A model generated the notes under the pieces. The model was given only the letters and a program-made list of their open reading frames with translations. It was not told where the DNA came from and did no database searches. Below, in pieces: positions 16,894 to 26,179 of a DNA stretch of 64,000 nucleotides (positions are counted from its first letter, which is position 1; each line of letters begins with the position of its first letter). Position numbers and translations under genes: made by a program. The stretch covers positions 78,763 through 142,762 of the forward strand of contig CALRQT020000009.1 in the NCBI GenBank assembly GCA_943370385.1, given 5' to 3'. This DNA is from BAIKAL-G1 sp943370385 (lineage in GTDB: Bacteria; Cyanobacteriota; Cyanobacteriia; PCC-6307; Cyanobiaceae).

Positions 16894-17619
16894 ATGTCTA
16901 GCGGTTCAACAGGCATGAACCTACAGCCCCACCTCAGGCGAAATTACTGGAATCTAAAGCGCGCTGTAGCCGACGGGATGCTCAGGTCAGGTGCCGATCT
17001 GAGTTGCGTTTTTGTCTCTAGCAATAAGCTCTTCTTGTCGATGATGTATGGCTGTGCAACCTATAAGCGTTCTGTTCTGGGCCTCTTTACTACGGGCAGG
17101 GAGGCTCTTGCCTGCCTAAGGGAAAACAAGGTGGGTTTATTGCTAAGTACAATTGACCTTGAAGATGGCTCCGGCGATGGATTGATTACCCAGGCTAGGC
17201 TCCTCCATCCCTCGCTGCGCTGTGTCTTAATCGCGGACCATCATCACTACCGCCGAGACGATGCGATGAGGTGGCAATCGCCTGTGATTGTTTCTTCCTT
17301 TGACCTTGGCGATGAAAGCGAACCCTGGAATCAGGCCTTGATGTCGGCCATTGCTAATACCACCTACCGCAGCCCGTCGATTCCAGATTCCCTACTGAAT
17401 GACGACGATAAAAGAGTCATTAAACTCACGCCACGGGAGCGCCAGATGCTCGAATGCTATGCCCTAGGCCTGACCAACTCTCAAGCCGCCGAGCGGTTGA
17501 GCCTAAGCCCCCAAAGCACAAAAACCTACAGTAGAAATTTACTCGCTAAATTAAATGTCAGGAATCGCCAGCTGGCCTTGCTGAAGGTGATGGGTCCTGG
17601 CTTTGTGCATACATTTTGA
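16894..17619 (+). CDS. orphan LuxR/NarL-type regulator with degenerate receiver
   Basis: DNA-binding regulator of about 241 residues. The C-terminal 60 residues are a clear LuxR helix-turn-helix (LTPRERQMLECYALGLTNSQAAERL). The N-terminal part has receiver-like spacing, but the expected phospho-acceptor position in LLSTIDLEDGSG appears to be Thr, so it may not be phosphorylated. No kinase gene is adjacent. Base composition is visibly lower in GC than its neighbours, suggesting transfer or relaxed constraint. ATG at 16894 is preferred over the TTG at 16885; ATG 16915 is another option. Confidence 0.75.
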   Translation: MSSGSTGMNLQPHLRRNYWNLKRAVADGMLRSGADLSCVFVSSNKLFLSMMYGCATYKRSVLGLFTTGREALACLRENKVGLLLSTIDLEDGSGDGLITQARLLHPSLRCVLIADHHHYRRDDAMRWQSPVIVSSFDLGDESEPWNQALMSAIANTTYRSPSIPDSLLNDDDKRVIKLTPRERQMLECYALGLTNSQAAERLSLSPQSTKTYSRNLLAKLNVRNRQLALLKVMGPGFVHTF

Positions 17620-17971
17620 TGGGCGCCTAGGCAATGCCCCTTCTTCAATGGGCAATCGCAGCCAAGCTTGGAAAGCTTGATCTCTGATCAGGGTGGAGGA
17701 AGTCAGCCTAGTCTTGTCTTCCTTTGTAGATCTATGTCTGAATTCCCCAGGTCGAAAGGCTGGCTGCAGTGAGTTTGCTACTCCAATGAGAATGAATAGT
17801 TGGAGAATTAAGAACTCATTTGCGAGTTTGTGGCAAAGGGTGGCTCAAGTTCGTGTCAACGTGTGTATTGTGCAAGTTGATGGTTTTGATTTTGTTGGAT
17901 GCGAGTTGTGACCTGAATCAATCAGGCGTTGGCTGTTTTCTTCCGATCAAGGAATTGCTGGGTGATCTTAG
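17620..17971. other. AT-richer non-coding stretch, probable decayed DNA
   Basis: About 350 bases with no convincing coding frame, no tRNA-like fold and lower GC than the surroundings. It runs directly into the glycosyltransferase remnant. I see nothing else specific in it. Confidence 0.5.
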
Positions 17972-18238
17972 GCAGGAGCCAGTCCCAGGCCGGTTGCCCT
18001 GTTAGACGGTATGTTCCTAGCGGCTAGGGCTGGCAAGTTGCAGCAGGCCGGGGTTCGGTTTGATCCCAGCCTCGGCTTCCATTTTTATGATCTGGATTTT
18101 TGTCGCAGCGCCGAGGCGGCCGGACTGCGGATCGGTACTTGGCCGATTGCGATCACCCATGCCAGTGGCGGTGAGTCAATCCAGACGCCGGCTTGGGCTG
18201 AGAGCTTGGAGCGATACCTCCATAAGTGGGGCCATTGA
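17972..18238 (+). pseudogene. C-terminal remnant of a glycosyltransferase
   Basis: The frame is open from just after a TAG at 17969-17971 to TGA at 18236-18238. It encodes about 88 residues including VALLDGMFLAAR, GFHFYDLDFCRSAEAAG and GTWPIAITHASGG, which match the end of a GT2-like family where the DGLF and FHFYDLDFC blocks bind donor and acceptor. The donor-binding N-terminal half is absent, so this is a truncated relic. No good ribosome-binding site precedes the internal ATG at 18011. Confidence 0.7.
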
Positions 18239-18339
18239 GCCCAACGGTTTTCGCCCGCTCGCAACCGGCCCTGCTGGTTTGTTTCCCTATTCGCCCCTAC
18301 GATCACTCCCACTCCTTCCCCCAGCTCCCCTTCGCCGCT

Positions 18340-18828
18340 ATGAGCACCTACTCCTTTGATGTCGTGTCCGATTTCGACCGCCAGGAACTGGTGAACACCC
18401 TGGATCAGGTGCGTCGCGATGTGGTGCAGCGCTACGACCTCAAGGACTCGGCCACCGAGATCGAACTGGAGGAAACCAGTTTTACGGTGACCAGTGCCAG
18501 TGAGATGGCCCTGGTGGCGGTGGAAGACTTACTGCGTCAGAAGGCCACCAAGCGCGACCTGTCCCTCAAGATTTTCGATTTCCAGACCCCCGAACCCGTG
18601 GGTGGCAACCGGGTCAAGCAGGTGGTGAACCTGCGCAAGGGCCTTTCCCAGGAGATCGCTAAGGCCCTCAGCAAAACGATCCGCGATGAGCTCAAAAAGG
18701 TGACCGTCGCGATCCAGGGCGACAGCCTGCGCATCACCGGTAAGAACAAGGACGACCTACAGCAGGCGATCCAGCTACTGCGGTCCCAGGACGTGGAGGT
18801 CCCGCTCCAGTTCGAGAACTACCGCTGA
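18340..18828 (+). CDS. yajQ: YajQ-family nucleotide-binding protein
   Basis: A 162-residue protein of the YajQ/UPF0234 family, with two ferredoxin-like RNP domains. Recognisable segments are YSFDVVSDFDRQELVNTLDQ, RYDLKDS and ITGKNKDDLQQAIQLL. In some bacteria YajQ proteins bind cyclic di-GMP; whether this one does is not visible. ATG at 18340 matches the family start. Its TGA overlaps the ATG of the following ggt gene (TGATG), so the two are probably translationally coupled. Confidence 0.93.
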   Translation: MSTYSFDVVSDFDRQELVNTLDQVRRDVVQRYDLKDSATEIELEETSFTVTSASEMALVAVEDLLRQKATKRDLSLKIFDFQTPEPVGGNRVKQVVNLRKGLSQEIAKALSKTIRDELKKVTVAIQGDSLRITGKNKDDLQQAIQLLRSQDVEVPLQFENYR

Positions 18829-20732
18829 TGCCCCCACCCTTGGGGCGGCTTCGCCTGTCTGGTGCCCTCACTGGATCTTTCGCGCTGGTTTTGGCGACCG
18901 CTTGGGTTCCTGGGCTATGGCTTGCCGCTGCTAAGGCGGCTCCGGCTGCTGTGCTTTCGCCTCCGGGTTCGCCAGCGGCCACCGATCTCCAGGAGGGGGC
19001 CCAACGCTTTCACCCGATCGTTTCAGCGGGGGGGATGGTGGCAGCCCAGGAGGCTCTGGCCGCTGGCGTGGGGGCTTCGATCTTGCGCCAGGGCGGCAAT
19101 GCAGTGGATGCGGCCGTGGCCACCTGTTTCGCCCTTGCGGTGACCTTGCCCCAGGCGGGCAACCTGGGCGGGGGCGGCTTTTTAGTGTTGTGGCTGCCCC
19201 AGCCTGACGCCAAGCACCCTCTGGCTCCTGCTGTTTCAATCGGCCGTGGCCAGGCCGTGGCCCTCAATTTTCGAGAAACAGCGCCCTTGGCCGTGCGGCC
19301 CGAACTGTTTCTCCAGGCCGATGGCAGCGTGGATCGGATCAAGGCCACCCGCAGTCTGCTGAGCTCGGGGGTGCCGGGCACGGTGGCGGGGCTCACCCTG
19401 GCCCAGGCCCGTTATGGGCGTCTGCCGCTGAAGGACGTGATGGCGCCGGCGATCCAGTTGGCGGAGCGCGGGTTTCCGGTGGGGGTCGAGTTGGCAGCGT
19501 CCTTGAGCTCCGCTGCGCCCTTGCTCCAGGCTGACCCCAGTTCCCGCCGCCAGTTTTTCAAGGCTGGCGGGCTGCCCTACCGGCCTGGGGAGATCTTGCG
19601 CCAGGGCGACCTGGCCCGCAGCCTGCGGCGGATTGCTGAGCAAGGGGCGCCTGGCTTCTACAGCGGCCCGGTGGCCCGGGCCTTGGAAGGTCTGATGGCT
19701 CAGCGCGGCGGCCTGATCCGGGCTGCCGATCTGGCGGCCTATCGGGCCCAGTGGCAGGCCCCCCTGCAGGGCCGCTTCCGCGGCTACCAAGTGGTGACCA
19801 TGCCGCCCCCCAGTGGCGGGGGTATCACCTTGCTGCAGTTGCTCAACGTGCTGGAGCCCCTTGATCTGAAGGGCTCGGGCCCCAATAGTGCGGCCACGAT
19901 CCACCGCCTAGTGGAGGCGATGAACCTGGCCTACCGGGATCGCAACCGCCTGCTGGGCGACCCCGACCAGGTGGCCATGCCCCTGGAGCAGTTGCAAAGT
20001 TCGGCCTATGCCGACCTGCAGCGTTCGCGTCTGGACCTGAACCGCCATCGCCCGGCCGCCCAGTTGGAGGCCGACCCCACTGCCCTGGGCGGCGGTAGCA
20101 ACACAACCCATGTGTCCGTCGCCGATCGCCAGGGGGGGCTGGTGGCGGTCACCACCACCCTGAATGGGGCCTACGGCAATGGCATCACCGTGCCGGGGGC
20201 GGGCTTCCTGCTCAACAACGAACTGGACGATTTCAGCCTCAAGCCCGGTAGCGCCAATGGTTACGGCCTGGTGCAGGGGGCCGTCAATGCCATCGCCCCG
20301 GGCCGGCGGCCCCTGAGTTCGATGACGCCCACCCTGGTGTTCCGCCCCAGTGGGGACCCCTTGCTTGCCACGGGTAGCCCCGGGGGCAGCCGCATCATCA
20401 CCACCGTGTTGCAGGTGCTCCTCAACCGGTTGGCCTTTGGCCTCAACCTGGCTTCGGCGGTGGCCGCGCCCCGCATCCACAGCCAGCTCTGGCCCGACCA
20501 GATCAGCCTCGAAGAGGGCCTCAGCCCCGACACCCGCCGCCTACTGGAGGCCATGGGCCACAAGCTCGTGACCGTGCCGGCCATGGGCTCGGCCAATTCC
20601 GTGGAGGTGTTGCCAGCGAAGGGTGTCCCCGTGGGCTCCGGGGTGGTCAGCCGCCGCACCCTCTTGGGCGGCAGCCTCGGCGTGGCCGATCCCCGGCGCC
20701 GGGATTCCGCTGCGGTCGCTGAACAGCCTTGA
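18828..20732 (+). CDS. ggt: gamma-glutamyltransferase
   Basis: Periplasmic or secreted N-terminal-nucleophile enzyme that hydrolyses or transfers the gamma-glutamyl group of glutathione. It has a signal-peptide-like start (LVLATAWVPGLWLAAAKA), the large-subunit block GGNAVDAAVATCFAL, and the autoprocessing site NTTHVSV with catalytic Thr at residue 426. GSPGGSRI binds the glutamyl carboxylate. The 634 residues are normal for the precursor. It overlaps yajQ by one base and is convergent with hemL. Confidence 0.94.
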   Translation: MPPPLGRLRLSGALTGSFALVLATAWVPGLWLAAAKAAPAAVLSPPGSPAATDLQEGAQRFHPIVSAGGMVAAQEALAAGVGASILRQGGNAVDAAVATCFALAVTLPQAGNLGGGGFLVLWLPQPDAKHPLAPAVSIGRGQAVALNFRETAPLAVRPELFLQADGSVDRIKATRSLLSSGVPGTVAGLTLAQARYGRLPLKDVMAPAIQLAERGFPVGVELAASLSSAAPLLQADPSSRRQFFKAGGLPYRPGEILRQGDLARSLRRIAEQGAPGFYSGPVARALEGLMAQRGGLIRAADLAAYRAQWQAPLQGRFRGYQVVTMPPPSGGGITLLQLLNVLEPLDLKGSGPNSAATIHRLVEAMNLAYRDRNRLLGDPDQVAMPLEQLQSSAYADLQRSRLDLNRHRPAAQLEADPTALGGGSNTTHVSVADRQGGLVAVTTTLNGAYGNGITVPGAGFLLNNELDDFSLKPGSANGYGLVQGAVNAIAPGRRPLSSMTPTLVFRPSGDPLLATGSPGGSRIITTVLQVLLNRLAFGLNLASAVAAPRIHSQLWPDQISLEEGLSPDTRRLLEAMGHKLVTVPAMGSANSVEVLPAKGVPVGSGVVSRRTLLGGSLGVADPRRRDSAAVAEQP

Positions 20733-20807
20733 AGCTTGCCTAGGCCTAAGCCGGGAGGGCGGGCGCCCTGGCGCCCAGCCCAGGTCTGGTTCTGGCGGGG
20801 GCAGGCG

Positions 20808-22124
20808 TCAGGCGATCTCGGCGAAGCTGTCGCGGAAGGCGGCGATGGTGGTGTCGATGTCGTCGTCGCTGTGGGCCAGGGAGGTGAAACCGGCCTCAAA
20901 GGCGCTGGGGGCCAGATAAACGCCACGCTCGAGCATGGCCCGGTGCAACTTGCCGAAGCGCACCGTGTCGGCGGCCTTGGCCTCTTCGAAGTTGTGCACT
21001 GGCCCCTCGCAGAGGAAGAAGCCGAACATGGCGCTGATCGAGCTGCCGCAGATCGGCAGGCCCACGGCTTCGGCCGCCGCCAGGATGCCGCCCGAGAGCC
21101 GCTTGGTGATCGCGTCGAGGCGTTCGTAGGTGCCGGGCTGCTTGAGCAGTTCCAGGGTTTTGATGCCGGCGGTCATGGCCAGGGGGTTGCCGCTCAGGGT
21201 GCCCGCCTGATACATGGGGCCCGCCGGGGCCACCATCCCCATGATGTCGGCCCGGCCGCCGTAGGCGCCCACGGGCAGGCCGCCGCCAATCACCTTGCCC
21301 ATGGTGGTGAGGTCGGGGGTGATGCCGAACTTGGCCTGGGCGCCGCCGTAGCTGATGCGGAAGCCCGTCATCACCTCGTCAAACACCAGCAGGGCATCGT
21401 TTTCCTTGGTGATCTCACGGATGCCCTCGAGGAAACCGGGCTCGGGGGTGATGAAGCCCGCATTGCCCACCACCGGCTCGAGGATCACACCGGCAATGGC
21501 GCCCGGGTTTTCGGCGAACAGGGTTTTGACCGCCTCTAAATCGTTGTAGGGGGCGGTGAGGGTGCTGGCCGCGGTGGAGCGGGGCACGCCGGGGGAATCG
21601 GGCAGGCCCAGGGTGGCGACCCCGGAGCCGGCCTTCACCAGGAACATGTCGGCGTGGCCGTGGTAGCAGCCCTCAAACTTGATGATCTTTTCGCGGCCCG
21701 TGTAGGCGCGCATCAGCCGCAACACCGACATGCAGGCCTCGGTGCCGCTGTTCACGAAGCGCACCATCTCCACCGACGGCACGGCGTCAATCACCATGGC
21801 CGCCAGGGTGTTTTCCAGCTCGCAGGGGGCGCCGAAGCTGGTGCCCTTATCGAGGGCCTCATGCAGGGCGGCGATCACCTCGGGATGGGCGTGGCCGCAG
21901 ATGGCCGGTCCCCAGCTGCCGATGTAATCGATGTAGCGGTTGCCATCCACGTCCCAGGCGTAGGCGCCCTTGACCCGGTCAAACACGATCGGCTGGCCGC
22001 CCACGGAGCGGAAGGCCCGCACCGGCGAGCTCACCCCACCGGGCATCAGGGCCTGGGCGGCGCTGAAAAGGGCCTGGGAACGGGCGGTGTTCAGGGCAGG
22101 AGCCGAAACAGAGGCCGAGGTCAA
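20808..22124 (-). CDS. hemL: glutamate-1-semialdehyde 2,1-aminomutase
   Basis: PLP enzyme making 5-aminolevulinate for chlorophyll, phycobilin and heme synthesis (C5 pathway). Family blocks are LMPGGVSSPVRAF, YIGSWGPAICGHAHP, NSGTEACMSVLRLMRAYTGR, FDEVMTGFR and the PLP-lysine segment TTMGKVIGGGLPVGAYGG. The frame stays open to 22253, but a TTG at 22124 gives the expected N-terminus close to APALNTARSQALF and about 438 residues. It is transcribed divergently from glcD across about 190 bases. Confidence 0.96.
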   Translation of the reverse strand: MTSASVSAPALNTARSQALFSAAQALMPGGVSSPVRAFRSVGGQPIVFDRVKGAYAWDVDGNRYIDYIGSWGPAICGHAHPEVIAALHEALDKGTSFGAPCELENTLAAMVIDAVPSVEMVRFVNSGTEACMSVLRLMRAYTGREKIIKFEGCYHGHADMFLVKAGSGVATLGLPDSPGVPRSTAASTLTAPYNDLEAVKTLFAENPGAIAGVILEPVVGNAGFITPEPGFLEGIREITKENDALLVFDEVMTGFRISYGGAQAKFGITPDLTTMGKVIGGGLPVGAYGGRADIMGMVAPAGPMYQAGTLSGNPLAMTAGIKTLELLKQPGTYERLDAITKRLSGGILAAAEAVGLPICGSSISAMFGFFLCEGPVHNFEEAKAADTVRFGKLHRAMLERGVYLAPSAFEAGFTSLAHSDDDIDTTIAAFRDSFAEIA

Positions 22125-22310
22125 GACAGGTTCCGCAGACGGTGGGGGGAGGTGGGGCCCGCCGAAACGGAACCAGCCATCGCCCATCTTGACGCAACCT
22201 CGGGCCAATCGGGCTTGGGGGGCCTGACTCGTTATGGTGACAATGCTCATCAAGCCCCATGGGGGCTGGGATCAACCAGCAATCCCCTGCGGCCCAGGCG
22301 TCGTCCGTCC

Positions 22311-23873
22311 GTGTTTGAACCCCTGGACCCTGCCCAAGCCCGAGCCCAGGGTCCCGGCCCATCCCTAGCCAACGGTCCGGCGGCGGGGCCCGGCCCCTGC
22401 CATCGCCCCGACTGGGCGGAGCTGGCCCGGGCCCTGCGCCAGTTGCTGCCGGCCAAGGCCGTGGTGGCAGCCCGACAGGAGCTGCTCGCCTACGACAGCG
22501 ACGGACTCACCCTGGAGCGCCACCAGCCGCCCTTGGTGGTGTTGCCGGACACCACCGAGCAGGTGGCGGCGGTGCTGCGGCTCTGCCACGAGCGCTCGAT
22601 TCCCTTTGTGGCCCGGGGCAGTGGCACCGGGCTTTCAGGCGGGGCCGTGGCCGAACGGGAGGCCCTGGTGATTGCCACCAGCCGCATGCGCCAGGTGCTC
22701 TCGGTGGACCTGGCCAACCAGCGCATCACAGTGCAGCCCGGGGTGATTAACAGCTGGGTCACCCGCTCGGTGGTGGGCGACGGCTTTTATTACGCCCCCG
22801 ATCCCTCCAGCCAGCAGGTCTGCACGATCGGCGGCAACGTCGCCGAAAACTCCGGCGGCGTCCATTGCCTCAAGTACGGCGTCACCAGCAACCATGTGCT
22901 GGAAATGGAGGTGGTGTTGCCTGATGGCACCGTGACCACCCTGGGCGGCCCCCAGCCGGAAATGGCGGCCCTCGATCTCCGGGGGGTGTTTATCGGCAGC
23001 GAGGGCACCTTGGGCATCGCCACGGCGATCACCCTGAGGTTGTTGCCGGCCCCGGCGAGTGTGGCCGTGTTGCTGGCCGATTTCGCCTCGATGGCGGCGG
23101 CCGGCGAGGCGGTGCGCCAGATCACCGGCGCCGGGGTGTTGCCCGCCGGCATGGAAATGATGGATAGCCCCTGCATCCAGGCGGTGGACGACTACTTCGG
23201 CTTCGACGAATACCCGCGCGAGGCGGCTGCCGTGCTGCTGATCGAGCTCGATGGCCAGGAGCAGGAGGTGCAGGATTCGGTGCAGTTGTCCACCCGCCTG
23301 TGCCTGCAGGCGGGCGCCGGCAGCGTGCGCCAGGCCTGGGATGAGTCTGCTAGGGCCCGGCTCTGGAAGGGGCGCAAATCGGCGATCACGGCCCTGGGCC
23401 GCCAGTCGCCCAGCTACTACCTCCAGGACGGCGTGGTGCCCCGCACCGCCCTGCCCGAGGTGTTGGCTGCCATCGGCGACTTGAGCCGGGAGCATGGCCT
23501 GAGCGTGGCCAACGTGTTCCACGCCGGCGATGGCAATCTCCATCCCCTGATCCTCTATCGGGCTTCCGATCCAGGCGTGCAGGAGCGGGTGCATCGCCTT
23601 GGCGGCGAGATCCTGCGGCTTTGCATCGCCGCCGGCGGCAGCATCACCGGCGAGCACGGCGTGGGCAGTGACAAGCGCTGCTACATGGACTGGATGTTCA
23701 GTGCCGACGACCAGGCCACCATGCAGTTGGTGCGCCAGGCCTTTGATCCCCAGCGCCGCGCCAACCCCGGCAAAATCTTCCCCACCCCGAAAACCTGCGC
23801 CGAATCGGCCCGCCGGGCCGTGGAGCTCAAGGTGCAGGGGGTGACCCTTCCTGACCAGGTGGTGGCCTTTTAG
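22311..23873 (+). CDS. glcD: glycolate dehydrogenase, FAD subunit (GlcD type)
   Basis: FAD-linked oxidase oxidising glycolate, the product of RuBisCO oxygenation, in photorespiration. The PCMH-type FAD domain has FVARGSGTGLSGGAV and IGGNVAENSGGVHCLKYG; the cap domain contains FHAGDGNLHPLI and GSITGEHGVGSDK. The GTG at 22311 is chosen because the frame upstream is antisense to hemL. The length, 520 residues, is typical with a Pro/Gly-rich N-terminal stretch. GlcE and GlcF partner genes are not adjacent. Confidence 0.92.
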   Translation: MFEPLDPAQARAQGPGPSLANGPAAGPGPCHRPDWAELARALRQLLPAKAVVAARQELLAYDSDGLTLERHQPPLVVLPDTTEQVAAVLRLCHERSIPFVARGSGTGLSGGAVAEREALVIATSRMRQVLSVDLANQRITVQPGVINSWVTRSVVGDGFYYAPDPSSQQVCTIGGNVAENSGGVHCLKYGVTSNHVLEMEVVLPDGTVTTLGGPQPEMAALDLRGVFIGSEGTLGIATAITLRLLPAPASVAVLLADFASMAAAGEAVRQITGAGVLPAGMEMMDSPCIQAVDDYFGFDEYPREAAAVLLIELDGQEQEVQDSVQLSTRLCLQAGAGSVRQAWDESARARLWKGRKSAITALGRQSPSYYLQDGVVPRTALPEVLAAIGDLSREHGLSVANVFHAGDGNLHPLILYRASDPGVQERVHRLGGEILRLCIAAGGSITGEHGVGSDKRCYMDWMFSADDQATMQLVRQAFDPQRRANPGKIFPTPKTCAESARRAVELKVQGVTLPDQVVAF

Positions 23874-23971
23874 GGCAGGGGCCTGGGAGGTTTGGGATCG
23901 GGGTCCCTACGGCTCCTGAGCTGCGGCTCTGGGGGCTTCCGGCTCAGCGTCTTCGCCCCCCAAACTCCTCT

Positions 23972-24814
23972 TTATTCCCCGTCTTCGCCTTCGTCCTCGT
24001 CCTCGTCATCTCCCGCGGGGGGCCAGGCCAGGTTCACCACCACCGGCGCATGGTCACTGGGCTTTTCGTTGCCCCGCACCGCCTTGTCGATCACGCAGCC
24101 GGTGGCGCATTCCACCAGCTCCTCGGAGAGATAGATGTGGTCGATGCGCCAGCCCCGGTCCAGGTCCCAGCCGCCGCTGCGGTAGTCCCACCAGCTCCAG
24201 TGGCCGCTGGCGGGCTCAAACAGGCGGAAACTGTCCTGCAGGCCCTCGCCCAGGGCCTGGCGCAGGGCCAGCCGCTCCGCATCGCTGGCCATGATGCCGC
24301 CCTCCAGCCGGGCCGGGTTGTGGATGTCGCGGGCCTCCAGGGCGATGTTGAAATCGCCCACCACGCAGAGGGGGTCGCCTTGGCGCTCCAGTTCGGCCAG
24401 GTAGCGCTGCAGGCAGGCCAACCACTCGAGCTTGTAGGCGTATTTCTCCGATTTAAGCGAGGAGCCGTTCGGCACATAGAGATTCAGCACCCGCACCCCC
24501 TCAATGAGGGCACTGATGACGCGCTTTTGCTCCCCCAGCCGCTCGGCATCGGCATCGCCGCCCAGGACGGCGCCAAAGCCGATCCGCACGTCGTCCAGGG
24601 GCACGCGGCTGATCAGGGCAACACCGTTGTAGGCCTTCTGGCCGCTGATCTCGGCCCGATAGCCCAGGGCACCGAAGGCTTCATGGGGAAAGCTGCTGTC
24701 TTCAACCTTGGTTTCCTGCAGGCAGAGCAGCTCGGGCTGGTGCTGCTCCAGCCAGGCCGTCACCTGCTCGAGGCGGCTGCGGACCGAATTGACATTCCAG
24801 CTGGCAATCCGCAT
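23972..24814 (-). CDS. xth: exodeoxyribonuclease III (AP endonuclease)
   Basis: DNA repair nuclease cutting at abasic sites. It starts MRIASWNVNSVRSRL (ATG 24814, preferred to the upstream 24844). LLCLQETKVED supplies the Mg-binding Glu, LYVPNGSSLKSEKYAYKLEWL, VVGDFNIALEARDIHNP and RIDHIYLSEEL are family blocks, and SDHAPVVV gives the catalytic Asp-His pair. The last dozen residues are a run of Asp and Glu, an unusual acidic tail for the family. Confidence 0.95.
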   Translation of the reverse strand: MRIASWNVNSVRSRLEQVTAWLEQHQPELLCLQETKVEDSSFPHEAFGALGYRAEISGQKAYNGVALISRVPLDDVRIGFGAVLGGDADAERLGEQKRVISALIEGVRVLNLYVPNGSSLKSEKYAYKLEWLACLQRYLAELERQGDPLCVVGDFNIALEARDIHNPARLEGGIMASDAERLALRQALGEGLQDSFRLFEPASGHWSWWDYRSGGWDLDRGWRIDHIYLSEELVECATGCVIDKAVRGNEKPSDHAPVVVNLAWPPAGDDEDEDEGEDGE

Positions 24815-24884
24815 GGATCTGGCCGTGACAGCAATCCGGTCCATTTAGCATTCAGGCAGACCTGTTCCCCCTGCTCCCCTGGCA

Positions 24885-25262
24885 ATGGCCCCCCTTCGCC
24901 GCCGCCCCAGCGCCCCAGCCGACAGCCGTTGGCCCGTCGTGCTGCCGGGTCTTGGTCTGGTGTCGTGTCTCTTTCTTGGCGCCTTGCTGGCCCCCGGCTC
25001 CGCCCGCGCTGATTACGCGACTGGCCAGTCCAAGCAGGAGCAACAGTTTTACGACTACGGCCCCAGCAGCGGCTCCGGCAAGGGAGGCGGCTCGATCCTC
25101 GATTCCGCCAACCCGATGGATCTGATGAACAAGCTGCGCAAGAGCACGGCCATGGATGAGGCCACCCCCCCGGGCGACGCCATCGACCAGGCCCTCAAGC
25201 TCCTCAATTCGCCGCCGCCCCCGGCCCAGCAGACCGTGCAGGTGCCCCTGAAGGCCCCCTGA
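24885..25262 (+). CDS. small exported protein of unknown function
   Basis: A 125-residue protein with an Arg-rich start, one hydrophobic segment (LPGLGLVSCLFLGALLAPGSARA) that looks like a signal peptide with an ARA-type cleavage site, and a soluble tail containing SILDSANPMDLMNKLRKSTAMDEATPP-like helical sequence followed by a proline-rich end. It resembles small secreted proteins conserved in picocyanobacteria, with no known role. Its last 59 bases overlap the end of the convergent TPR gene. Confidence 0.65.
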   Translation: MAPLRRRPSAPADSRWPVVLPGLGLVSCLFLGALLAPGSARADYATGQSKQEQQFYDYGPSSGSGKGGGSILDSANPMDLMNKLRKSTAMDEATPPGDAIDQALKLLNSPPPPAQQTVQVPLKAP

Positions 25263-26076
25263 GGTCTGCTAACCCCCAGCTCACCGCCACCTGGTCCAGC
25301 CGTTGGGCGCCTTGGCCCCCGAGCCGGGAGCGGGCCTGGACCAGGGCGCGCTGGCTGGCTTGACCATCCCCCTGCTGCTGGCGCACCAGGGCCAGGGCCA
25401 GCCAGGGCCGGGCATCGCGGGGGAACTGCTCGCTGAGTTGTTGATGGAGCTGGGCCGCCGCCGGCAGGTCCCCCTGGCGTTGCATCAGGTCGGCCAGCAG
25501 CAGGCCAATCGCCAGGGCCTGGGGCTGGAGAGTGGGGGTTTGGGCCTTCTTCAGCAGGTCCTGGAGTTGGGTGCGGGCTTCGCTGCCTCGACCTTGCTCG
25601 AGCTGGAGCAGGGCCATCCGTTGCAGGGCTTCGATCTGGCCCGGATCCTGGTTGAGGATCTGGCGCAGTTCCCGTTCGGCTCCACTGCGGTCGTTGGCGT
25701 TGCGGCGCAGGTCGGCCAGCAGCAACCGCAGGGGCCAGCGGCCGCTCTCCTGGTCGGCCATCTGCTCAAGCAGGGCGATCGCTTCGGCTTGGCGACCGAG
25801 GCCCAGTAGCAGGCTGAGCAGGCGCTGGCGATCCTGGCCGGTGGCCGCTCCTCGCCCCAGCCGGCCCTGGAGCTGGCTCACTTCGGTTTGCACCTGCAGC
25901 TGCAGCTGGCGCTGGGCGCTCCCGCGGGGGTCGACGTGCCGTTGGCCCAGCCCCCAACCAGCCCAGGCACAGCCGGCCAGCAGGGTGATCAGCGCCAAGC
26001 GCTTTCGGGTGGCTCGCCCGCGGGCCCAGCTTGGCGTGACTCCGGTTGGCACTCCAGAACCGGATCGCTCGGGCAT
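25204..26076 (-). CDS. membrane-anchored TPR-repeat protein
   Basis: A 290-residue protein with an N-terminal membrane anchor (ALITLLAGCAWAGWGLG) followed by helical tetratricopeptide-like repeats, for example AEAIALLEQMADQ, AERELRQILNQDPGQIEALQRM and AQLHQQLSEQFPRDARPWLALA. Such proteins usually scaffold envelope or photosystem assembly complexes; no partner can be named here. The C-terminal 30 residues are Gly/Ala/Pro-rich and overlap the small exported protein on the other strand. Confidence 0.75.
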   Translation of the reverse strand: MPERSGSGVPTGVTPSWARGRATRKRLALITLLAGCAWAGWGLGQRHVDPRGSAQRQLQLQVQTEVSQLQGRLGRGAATGQDRQRLLSLLLGLGRQAEAIALLEQMADQESGRWPLRLLLADLRRNANDRSGAERELRQILNQDPGQIEALQRMALLQLEQGRGSEARTQLQDLLKKAQTPTLQPQALAIGLLLADLMQRQGDLPAAAQLHQQLSEQFPRDARPWLALALVRQQQGDGQASQRALVQARSRLGGQGAQRLDQVAVSWGLADLRGPSGAPARSAGPGAAAN

Positions 26077-26179
26077 GGGGGCAGGCGGGCTCCGTTGGGC
26101 TCCAGTCTGGGGCCTGCGGCTCTGGCTACATTGGCCCGTGGGCCCAGGACACCAGCACGCCCAGGGGGCTCTAGCGACG

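Noticed and set aside
17693..17911. 72-residue ORF in the AT-rich stretch
   Set aside because: No recognisable family, no ribosome-binding site and unusual composition. It is more likely a chance frame in decayed DNA.
21654..22310. Plus-strand open frame running from inside hemL into glcD
   Set aside because: The part before 22311 is antisense to hemL; GlcD homology and a GTG start begin after it.
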